From an uncultured Cytophagaceae bacterium (lineage in GTDB: Bacteria > Bacteroidota > Bacteroidia > Cytophagales > Spirosomataceae), in the NCBI GenBank assembly GCA_938008575.1, contig CALLKB010000201.1, positions 1 to 18,657 of the forward strand: a stretch of 18,657 nucleotides of DNA, read 5' to 3'. The notes below the pieces were generated by a model, which saw only the letters and a list, made by a program, of their open reading frames with translations, did not search any database and was not told where the DNA came from. Below, piece by piece: positions 7,362 through 13,683 of this stretch. A program made the position numbers and the translations under genes. The first letter of the stretch is position 1, and each line of letters opens with the position of its first letter.

Positions 7362-8175
7362 CTTTCCGTGTTGAAACAATCACTTCATCTCCAACCTGAA
7401 TCGTACCCAAGGTAATCGGAACCATTTGTTGGCCGAAATACACCTTATTATCCTTTTGCCTAAATGTTGCCAATGCCTTCAACATTCCTCCTTTATCAAC
7501 TAGACCAGTTGCTGGTTCGACGTTTATTAGTTGGCAGCGCGCACAAGGTTTTGCCCCAAACAATCGAACGGAATTAATCGAAATTTCCTCCCAAGTATCC
7601 TCTTCAAAGGAATCAGACCCCTCTAGGATTAAGTTCGCACGAAAACGCAAAGGGTCATAATCTTGCCCATAAACCGTCTCAACCTGTTTGTAGGATGCTT
7701 CGGAGGCCAACAATATAGGTAAGGAGTCCGCAAAAGAACTTTGATTGGACCCGCTTGTTTGATATTTTTCTTTGATAATCCGAGGGGATTCGGGTTTTTG
7801 CATCACCAAGCGAGCTGGCTCTTGCAACAAATCAGAAAACCATTCCGACCAGCCCTCTCCTACTTCGACCACTTGTAATGAATCATCCCAAAGTTCCGCA
7901 GCTAGTGACTCTTTTAGCTTTGGTATCGAAGACAAAACCTTTGATTGACCCGAAATTTGATCTTGAACAAGATAACCACCCTCAACTAAACTTAATTTGA
8001 ATCGAGTTAAATCCGGACGCGTTCGTTGGGTGATGAATTTACCTTGTGGATCTACCAACATAAATCGGCGATCGCCTACAAAGCCAGCGGCATCAACTAG
8101 CACCTGGTCAACAGCAATCGCGGCCAAGGATTTAATCGGGAATAGGTATAATTGCTTAACAAGAATTGAGCTCAT
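7348..8175 (-). CDS. MOSC domain protein (YcbX/mARC-like molybdenum cofactor enzyme)
   Basis: 275 residues with the two-part structure of YcbX/mARC proteins. The N-terminal MOSC beta-barrel (residues ~1-95) has the signature LYLFPIKSLAAIAV and GFVGDRRFMLVDPQGKFITQR. The MOSC domain proper (~110-265) contains LFGAKPCARCQLINVEPATG. C211 and C214 lie in that segment, one of them being the family's expected molybdenum ligand. Such enzymes use the sulphurated molybdenum cofactor to reduce N-hydroxylated compounds, often with a ferredoxin or cytochrome partner; no fused 2Fe-2S domain is present here (length 275 against ~369 for YcbX), so a separate electron donor is needed. First gene of an overlapping three-gene unit with a UbiA-like membrane protein and an MFS exporter. 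Cytoplasmic; the substrate is not indicated. Confidence 0.85.
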   Translation of the reverse strand: MSSILVKQLYLFPIKSLAAIAVDQVLVDAAGFVGDRRFMLVDPQGKFITQRTRPDLTRFKLSLVEGGYLVQDQISGQSKVLSSIPKLKESLAAELWDDSLQVVEVGEGWSEWFSDLLQEPARLVMQKPESPRIIKEKYQTSGSNQSSFADSLPILLASEASYKQVETVYGQDYDPLRFRANLILEGSDSFEEDTWEEISINSVRLFGAKPCARCQLINVEPATGLVDKGGMLKALATFRQKDNKVYFGQQMVPITLGTIQVGDEVIVSTRKDALF

Positions 8176-8178
8176 ACC

Positions 8179-8186
8179 GCAAATTA
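8179..8186 (-). promoter_or_regulatory. Possible -7 promoter box directly before the MOSC gene
   Basis: On the minus strand TAATTTGC lies 3 nt before the ATG (8173-8175), in the arrangement TAATTTGCGGT-ATG. It is nearly the same as the dnaX upstream sequence TAACTTGCAGT-ATG. No TTTG is found at the usual -33 spacing; one lies only 12 nt away. If used, the mRNA would be leaderless. Confidence 0.3.
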
Positions 8187-8231
8187 GGCAATTCAGCGCA
8201 AAATTCCCTACATGGTCTTATCGGTTCAGCC

Positions 8232-8263
8232 TTTCATTATGTGGGACAAAATCCTTATGTTTG
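8232..8263 (+). promoter_or_regulatory. Probable promoter of the TolC-type gene
   Basis: TATGTTTG at 8256-8263 matches TAnnTTTG exactly; TTTC at 8232-8235 lies 20 nt upstream as the -33 box. It would start transcription near 8269, about 20 nt before the ATG at 8290. That supports the later start codon, because an earlier in-frame start at 8212 would lie upstream of the transcript. Confidence 0.5.
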
Positions 8264-8289
8264 TTGCTTATTATCAAAACCTATTCAAT

Positions 8290-9597
8290 ATGAAATCATT
8301 TGGCCTAATTAGTTTATTCATACTAACTAGTCTTTCCAGCAAAGCACAAGATATGTTACGCTTGGAAGATGCCATCCAACAAGGTTTACAGAATCAATAT
8401 TCGATTCAGATTCTCAAGAAAAGAGAGATTCAGGCCGCCAATGACAATAGTTTAGGGAATGCAGGTTTTTTACCAACTATCACAGGTACAGCTACAAAAA
8501 ACTATACGATTTCAGGTTTAGACCAAGAATTTTTTGGTGGATTACGTGCTCCCTTGGTACAATCAGGGGTCAATTCAAACAATGGAAATGCGGGAATAGC
8601 CATGGCGTGGACACTCTACGATGGAAAGGGCATGTTTGTTTTACGCGATCGGTTTAAAGAATTACAAAATTTAGGCACCAAACAAACCGAATCTTCCATT
8701 GAAAATTTAATCGCACAAATCAGTAATCTCTATTACGACATCATTCGCCAAGATTTGCGTGTAAATAACTTCCGTAAAGGCCTTGAAATCTCCAATGACC
8801 GATTAAAACTTGCCAAAGATCGTTATGAAGTCGGACAAGGTTCAAAAGTCGATTACTACTCGGCACAAGTTGATTACAATGAAGATAAGGCATTATTACT
8901 CGCTCAAGAACAATCCTATTTAAATACCAAAATCAGCCTAAACACCCTGTTGGTTCGCCCACATCTGACAACATTCCAAACGCTTGCGGTCATCGACTTG
9001 CTCCCTAAATTGAATTTAAATGAATTAAAGGAGATGGCCTTGAAACAAAACCCTACCCTGATGGCGGCGCTTGTTTCGAAAAAAATCAGTGATTTGGATA
9101 CGCGTAATTTGAAAAGCCAGCAAACCCCACAAGTAGACCTATTAGCGGGTTATGCGGTGAGTAATGTCTATAACGGCGCGGGATTTGGTGTACAGAAAGG
9201 ATCAAGTGATGTGTTCAATTATGGCCTTCGCGCAACCATCAACATTTTCGATGGCTATAACCAAAAACGCAGAATCCAAAATGCAAAAATCGCCTCCGAA
9301 ATTGCCCAGTTGCAAATTGAGGATACGAAAAATCAATTGATTGCTGCCATCGAAAGATCCTTTACTGCCTACGAAAATGCGTTGAATTTAATTGCTCTAG
9401 AGACGGAAAACTATACGATCGCGAAGCAAAACATTGACATTGCATTTGACCGCTTTAAAATTGGAATTGCAACATCCTATGAATTACGCGAAGTACAACG
9501 CAATGCGGTAGCGGCTGAAACGCGCTTAATTGAAGCAAAATATTCAGCTAAATCAGCGGAGATTGAATTGATTCGTTTGAGTGGTAATCTATTATAG
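8290..9597 (+). CDS. TolC-family outer membrane efflux protein
   Basis: 435-residue outer membrane channel of type I export and RND efflux systems. The ATG at 8290 begins a clear signal peptide (MKSFGLISLFILTSLSSKAQ). The frame runs open from 8212, but the extra 26 residues do not resemble the family and lie upstream of the promoter box. Two long alpha-helical, coiled-coil-like repeats follow (around 20-215 and 225-430), with family features such as YEVGQGSKVDYYSAQVDYN near the end of the first repeat and RFKIGIATSYELREVQRNAV near the end of the second. No periplasmic adaptor or RND pump gene is beside it; the only transporter next door is the convergent ABC exporter. It therefore appears as a stand-alone gene that must find its partners elsewhere. 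Its stop codon overlaps that of the ABC gene by 6 nt. Confidence 0.9.
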   Translation: MKSFGLISLFILTSLSSKAQDMLRLEDAIQQGLQNQYSIQILKKREIQAANDNSLGNAGFLPTITGTATKNYTISGLDQEFFGGLRAPLVQSGVNSNNGNAGIAMAWTLYDGKGMFVLRDRFKELQNLGTKQTESSIENLIAQISNLYYDIIRQDLRVNNFRKGLEISNDRLKLAKDRYEVGQGSKVDYYSAQVDYNEDKALLLAQEQSYLNTKISLNTLLVRPHLTTFQTLAVIDLLPKLNLNELKEMALKQNPTLMAALVSKKISDLDTRNLKSQQTPQVDLLAGYAVSNVYNGAGFGVQKGSSDVFNYGLRATINIFDGYNQKRRIQNAKIASEIAQLQIEDTKNQLIAAIERSFTAYENALNLIALETENYTIAKQNIDIAFDRFKIGIATSYELREVQRNAVAAETRLIEAKYSAKSAEIELIRLSGNLL

Positions 9598-11376
9598 CCC
9601 TTGCTCTTCGTTTAATTGTTGTTGGTATAAATCATAATACAAGCCCTTCTTGCGCATTAGTTGCGCATGCTTCCCTTGTTCAACAATTGCCCCATCTTGC
9701 AAGACAAACACACGATTCGCTAATTTGGCAGATGACACGCGGTGTGAGATAATCAAACTCGTCTTATCTTGCATAATCGACTTCAAATGCGTCAAAATCT
9801 TATGTTCGGTATGCGTATCCACGGCTGATAAACAATCGTCTAACACCAACATCATCGGATTTTTTGCCAAGGCACGAGCTAAGGAAACCCGTTGTTTTTG
9901 GCCACCTGATAAGGTTACACCACGTTCGCCTAGGATCGTTTCGAATTGATCCGGAAAATCCATGATGTTGTCATAGACATCCGCAAATCGTGCGGCCTGC
10001 TTCATCTGCTCTTCACTTAAATCATCCTGACCAAAACGAATATTTTCTGCAATCGTTGTTGAGAACAAAAACACATCTTGAGGCACAAATCCCAAATGCG
10101 CGCGAACATGTTGGATGTCCCAATCCCGCAATGGAATATCATCCAACAAAATATCTCCGGCCACCGGATCATAAAAGCGAGCCATCAACAAAGCAATCGT
10201 ACTTTTTCCAGAACCCGTTGTCCCCAATAAAGCCACAGATTCCCCTGCATTAATTTCTAAGTTAATATCCTTCAGTACTTCGCGATCCGTACCGGGATAG
10301 GTAAAATATAAATTCTTGAAAGTCCATTTCCCTAAGATGGCCTGCTTAATTTGTTTACCCGGAATTAATTCCGATTTGATTTCCAAAAATTCATTAATCC
10401 GTTTTTGTGAGGCAGCAGCACGCTGAATTTGAGAACTCGTCCAACCTAATGCGGTTACAGGCCAGGTCAACATAAATACATACATGATGAATTCGGTGAT
10501 ATTTCCCAAAGTCATCCGACCTGCCATAACCTCATTTGAACCCACATAAACAACTAAAAGCGTGCTAAAACCGACCAATAAAGAAATCAAGGGAGTAAAC
10601 AAGGAATCAATTTTAACTAAGTCCAAGGACTTCCGACGGTAATTCGCAGAGGCTTCCGTAAATGCTGCTAATGATTGTTTCTCACGAACAAAAGATTTCA
10701 AGACTCGAATCCCAGAAAAGGCTTCCTGCACAAAAGTGGAAATAGTAGATAAACCCGCTTGAATCTCCTCCGACTTTTTGATAATCAAAGAGTTAACATA
10801 ATAGATACTGAAAGACAAGATCGGCAAAGGCAAAAGCACATACCACATTAGGGTTGTACTCACATGATACATGTAATAAATCACGAGGGCAAAAACCGTG
10901 ATCAAGTTCAAGCCATACATGATGCTGGGGCCCACATACATACGCACCTTGCTAACATCTTCGGATATGCGCGCCATTAAATCACCTGTATTTTGCTTGC
11001 GGTAAAAGGAAAGCGGTAGTGTTTGATAATGCGCATATATCTCTTGCTTCATCTCGTATTCGATGTGGCGCGACATGACAATTAAGGTTTGACGTACCAA
11101 AAACAAGAAAACTCCTTTGATAAATGCCATTAAGACAATCAAGGCACCATAATAAAACAAGGTACTCGCAAATACCTCATAAAAAACAGATTGCATCGAA
11201 AATCCCTTGAACAGGAAATATACATCTATGGTCTCTGTCACCAAATCCAAAGCAAAACGAACCAACTGCGCGGGTACGACACCAAAAAAATTGGAACAAA
11301 AAGTAAACAGCATACCTAAGAGTAACAGCCATTTATATTTCCAGAAGTATTGATTCAGATGACTAAGTGCGCCCAT
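9592..11376 (-). CDS. ABC exporter half-transporter, fused permease and ATPase (degenerate-type Walker B)
   Basis: 594-residue inner membrane type I ABC exporter. Residues ~15-310 hold the six-helix transmembrane domain and ~340-585 the ATPase. Visible motifs are Walker A GTTGSGKST (385-393, K391), LSGGQ (489-493), Walker B MLVLDDCLSAVD and the switch histidine H545 (IISHRV). The residue after the Walker B Asp (D513) is D514, where a fully active site has Glu. This 'LDDCLSAVD' form is known from one partner of heterodimeric exporters such as BmrC/BmrD and TM287/288, where it marks the degenerate ATP site. A canonical partner is not in this window. Likely lipid or drug export; substrate unknown. 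The gene is divergent from nusB and convergent with the TolC-type gene. Confidence 0.88.
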   Translation of the reverse strand: MGALSHLNQYFWKYKWLLLLGMLFTFCSNFFGVVPAQLVRFALDLVTETIDVYFLFKGFSMQSVFYEVFASTLFYYGALIVLMAFIKGVFLFLVRQTLIVMSRHIEYEMKQEIYAHYQTLPLSFYRKQNTGDLMARISEDVSKVRMYVGPSIMYGLNLITVFALVIYYMYHVSTTLMWYVLLPLPILSFSIYYVNSLIIKKSEEIQAGLSTISTFVQEAFSGIRVLKSFVREKQSLAAFTEASANYRRKSLDLVKIDSLFTPLISLLVGFSTLLVVYVGSNEVMAGRMTLGNITEFIMYVFMLTWPVTALGWTSSQIQRAAASQKRINEFLEIKSELIPGKQIKQAILGKWTFKNLYFTYPGTDREVLKDINLEINAGESVALLGTTGSGKSTIALLMARFYDPVAGDILLDDIPLRDWDIQHVRAHLGFVPQDVFLFSTTIAENIRFGQDDLSEEQMKQAARFADVYDNIMDFPDQFETILGERGVTLSGGQKQRVSLARALAKNPMMLVLDDCLSAVDTHTEHKILTHLKSIMQDKTSLIISHRVSSAKLANRVFVLQDGAIVEQGKHAQLMRKKGLYYDLYQQQLNEEQGL

Positions 11377-11394
11377 GTATGGAATAAGTTGGCG

Positions 11395-11402
11395 TAAAGA
11401 TA
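11395..11402 (-). promoter_or_regulatory. Possible -7 box of the ABC exporter gene
   Basis: On the minus strand TATCTTTA (one mismatch to TAnnTTTG) lies 18 nt upstream of the ATG at 11374-11376. No clear TTTG is found at the -33 position. Confidence 0.25.
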
Positions 11403-11420
11403 GGACCTTTCTAAATTAAA

Positions 11421-11445
11421 ATTTGTAATTTTGTGTTTTACAAAT
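11421..11445. repeat. Perfect inverted repeat in the ABC/nusB divergent intergenic region
   Basis: ATTTGTAA (11421-11428), 9 nt, TTACAAAT (11438-11445). It sits midway in the 91-bp region between two divergent genes and overlaps a perfect -7 box, TAATTTTG, at 11426-11433. It could be an operator, or chance in AT-rich DNA. Confidence 0.4.
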
Positions 11446-11466
11446 CAAGAACGCTCTTTATTTTCG
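11426..11466 (+). promoter_or_regulatory. Promoter candidates of the nusB operon
   Basis: Two boxes are possible. TAATTTTG at 11426-11433 matches TAnnTTTG exactly but has no TTTG at the right distance upstream. TATTTTCG at 11459-11466 has one mismatch, follows TTTT (11436-11439) by 19 nt and ends 1 nt before the ATG at 11468, so it would give a leaderless mRNA. The choice cannot be made from sequence alone. Confidence 0.35.
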
Positions 11467-11467
11467 G

Positions 11468-12631
11468 ATGGTTAACAGAAGACTACTACGGGTCAAAGCA
11501 TTTCAACAAATGTATGCCTTTTGGACGCAGGAACGCGCGCAATACCAATTAGCCTTTGATGGCTTACAAACAATCTTTCAGCCTGATCTATCGTTGATGG
11601 TTGCCAAAGAAGAACAAACACCTCGTCTGGAGGGTTTGCGAAAACTAGCCGAAATTCAATTAAACGAATTTTTTCAGGGTGTACCCACCGAAGAAAGCAT
11701 TCCCGCAGAAGCGCTAGAAGCAGCACAATCTGTATACCGTGTCTACCAAAATAATGTAGCTAAAATTGCCCGTGACATGCGTAAAAACATGGTCACTGAG
11801 GTCGAATCCATCTACAAACAATATTTAAAATTACTTTTCTATTTACAGAACCTCCCAGCGATCGGTCAATGGGATGAGCAAAGACGTTTATTGGAAAAGG
11901 CGATTAAGACATCTCAAATTGCCAACAATAAAGTATTAGCGATCCTTCCGAAATGGAAAGATTTGCAAGCTGCTTTTGCGGAAAATAACATCGGTTGGTC
12001 AGAAGATGAAGAAACATTGCTCAAGAAATTATTCTTAGAAGGAATATTACCAGATGAAAGCTTTACATCCTACTTACCGGAGGCGGGAAAAGATTTGAGT
12101 AAAGACATTGAAATGGTACAATATCTTTTGAAAAATTATCTGTTAAAACATCCGATTATGACAGCATATTTTGAGGAAAAAGATTTAAATTGGCATGTTA
12201 ATAAGGATGTAATCAAAAGCCTAAGTACTAAAACTTTTAAAGTTGAGGCATTAGAAGATTTAAGCTTACAAGCGCTTGCAATCCAATGGGATGAGGATAA
12301 ATTATTCTTTGAAGAATTATTCGACTATTGTGTAGCAGAAGATAAATCCTTAACAACATGGGTGAATGACCAGACGAAAAACTGGGATTCGGAACGTTTG
12401 GCAACGTCTGATTTAATCATTTTAAAAATGGCAGTTGCCGAGATGATCAAGTTCCCAAGCATACCCGTCAAAGTGAGCATTAACGAATACATTGAAGTGG
12501 CGAAAAACTACTCAACTCCTAAATCTGGACCATTTATTAATGGTATTTTGGATGTCGTGTCAGTTAAGCTAATCGGTGAGAAAATTATACAAAAATCAGG
12601 TCGAGGATTAATCGACATAGCTAGTAAATAA
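11468..12631 (+). CDS. nusB: Transcription antitermination factor NusB, long Bacteroidota form
   Basis: NusB binds BoxA RNA with NusE (S10) and helps RNA polymerase through rRNA operons. The conserved core is at the C-terminus (~309-372): ERLATSDLIILKMAVAEM followed by VSINEYIEVAKNYSTPKSGPFINGILD. The first residues MVNRRLLRVKAFQQMYAF match the N-terminal helix of NusB, which fixes the ATG at 11468. Between them lies an extra helical region of ~230 residues, so the protein has 387 residues against ~140 in E. coli; long NusB proteins are usual in Bacteroidota, but this is at the long end. First gene of an operon with 1-4 nt gaps to ytxH-like, DUF1573, yajC and coaE. Divergent from the ABC exporter gene. 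Confidence 0.9.
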   Translation: MVNRRLLRVKAFQQMYAFWTQERAQYQLAFDGLQTIFQPDLSLMVAKEEQTPRLEGLRKLAEIQLNEFFQGVPTEESIPAEALEAAQSVYRVYQNNVAKIARDMRKNMVTEVESIYKQYLKLLFYLQNLPAIGQWDEQRRLLEKAIKTSQIANNKVLAILPKWKDLQAAFAENNIGWSEDEETLLKKLFLEGILPDESFTSYLPEAGKDLSKDIEMVQYLLKNYLLKHPIMTAYFEEKDLNWHVNKDVIKSLSTKTFKVEALEDLSLQALAIQWDEDKLFFEELFDYCVAEDKSLTTWVNDQTKNWDSERLATSDLIILKMAVAEMIKFPSIPVKVSINEYIEVAKNYSTPKSGPFINGILDVVSVKLIGEKIIQKSGRGLIDIASK

Positions 12632-12633
12632 TT

Positions 12634-12930
12634 ATGAGTAGATCATCAAAATCCTTTTGGGCATTTGTAGTAGGAGCTGCTACAGGAGCCGTACTAGGTA
12701 TTCTTTATGCACCGGATAAAGGGGAGAATACCCGTAGCAAATTGTATTTCCAATTGAATAAATACCGTGAGCAATTAAAGCAATTGATCAATGACATCGT
12801 AGACGGAAAAGAAATCCCAGAAACGATGGCAAAATCTGAAGGCAAAAAAGTCGTGAATGATACGAAAATCAAAGCAGAGAAATTGCTTGAAGACGTAGAG
12901 AAAATGATGAGCCAAATCAAAGCAAAATAA
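12634..12930 (+). CDS. YtxH domain-containing small membrane protein
   Basis: 98 residues. One membrane segment with glycine pattern near the N-terminus (~5-25, FWAFVVGAATGAVLGILYAP) is followed by the DKGENTRSKL motif, which together define YtxH-type proteins. The remaining ~60 residues are charged and helical, probably a cytoplasmic coiled tail (KAEKLLEDVEKMMSQIKAK). YtxH proteins are linked with general stress in Firmicutes, but no molecular role is established. It starts 2 nt after nusB and ends 1 nt before the DUF1573 gene, so it belongs to the same operon. Confidence 0.85.
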   Translation: MSRSSKSFWAFVVGAATGAVLGILYAPDKGENTRSKLYFQLNKYREQLKQLINDIVDGKEIPETMAKSEGKKVVNDTKIKAEKLLEDVEKMMSQIKAK

Positions 12931-12931
12931 G

Positions 12932-13378
12932 ATGCTTCGTTTTTCGATTTGTTTGGGAGCCATGGTTTTGTTGTTGGGATGTACCAACAAACAAAAAGAG
13001 TCATTGAGTGATGCTGAAAATGCTATCCCAATCGCTTTGCGCCCCTCGATTGAAAAACGCCCGCAAATGGTTTTTGACCAACCTTTGGTTTATTTAGGTC
13101 GAATTACAGAAGGTGACAGCATTTCTTATACCTTCCATTTTCGCAATAAAGGAAACCTTCCTTTGCAAATCAGTTCCGTGAATGCCTCTTGCGGTTGCAC
13201 AACACCTAAATGGTCAAAGGACCTCGTACAACCCGGGAAAAAAGGTTACATCAAGGTTACCTTTGATTCGCATGGTAAGGAAGGGAAAGTTCAAAAAACA
13301 GTTACCGCTTATGCGAATACATTACCAGCCGACAACATGGTTGCGTTCAAAATAGAAGTTTTACCTCAAAAAAAATAG
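12932..13378 (+). CDS. DUF1573 domain lipoprotein
   Basis: 148 residues. The N-terminus is a lipoprotein signal ending in LLLGC, with C17 as the likely lipidated residue, so the mature protein should sit in the inner or outer membrane facing the periplasm. The rest is one DUF1573 domain, an immunoglobulin-like (ASPM/SPD2/Hydin-related) beta-sandwich: 'VYLGRITEGDSISYTFHFRN' with the hallmark ASCGCTTP and 'PGKKGYIKVTFDS'. DUF1573 proteins are abundant in Bacteroidota and often sit between nusB and yajC; their function is not known. It is 1 nt after the YtxH-like gene and 4 nt before yajC. Confidence 0.88.
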   Translation: MLRFSICLGAMVLLLGCTNKQKESLSDAENAIPIALRPSIEKRPQMVFDQPLVYLGRITEGDSISYTFHFRNKGNLPLQISSVNASCGCTTPKWSKDLVQPGKKGYIKVTFDSHGKEGKVQKTVTAYANTLPADNMVAFKIEVLPQKK

Positions 13379-13382
13379 TCCT

Positions 13383-13682
13383 ATGTTATTATTAGAAGCC
13401 AACCCACAAATCATGCAAATCGTCCTTTTCGGTGGAATTTTTGTGGTGTTTTATTTCTTCATGATTCGTCCCCAACAAAAAAAGGCGAAAGATGCACAAA
13501 AATTCATCTCTGAATTAAAAACGGGAGACAAAGTCGTTACAATTGGAGGTGCGCACGGAAGTGTTGTTTCCATTCGTGAAAAAACGATTGTTGTAGAAGT
13601 AGATTCAAGCAAAGGAGTGCGCATGGTTTTTGAAAAATCAGCAATCTCGAAAGACGCTTCTTCTCGCTTAACTGAAGAATAA
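13383..13682 (+). CDS. yajC: Preprotein translocase subunit YajC
   Basis: 99-residue accessory subunit of the Sec holotranslocon (SecDF-YajC), which assists protein export and membrane insertion. A single membrane helix at ~11-29 ends in FFMIRPQQKKAKDAQKF, the classic YajC junction, followed by LKTGDKVVTIGGAHGSVVSI and a small beta-rich cytoplasmic domain. Length is normal for the family. It lies in the nusB operon, 4 nt after the DUF1573 gene and 1 nt before coaE. Confidence 0.93.
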   Translation: MLLLEANPQIMQIVLFGGIFVVFYFFMIRPQQKKAKDAQKFISELKTGDKVVTIGGAHGSVVSIREKTIVVEVDSSKGVRMVFEKSAISKDASSRLTEE

Positions 13683-13683
13683 G

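Noticed and set aside
8212..8289. Upstream in-frame start for the TolC-type gene (26 extra residues)
   Set aside because: The extra residues would bury the signal peptide, and the -7 box TATGTTTG lies inside this stretch, so the transcript should start after it.
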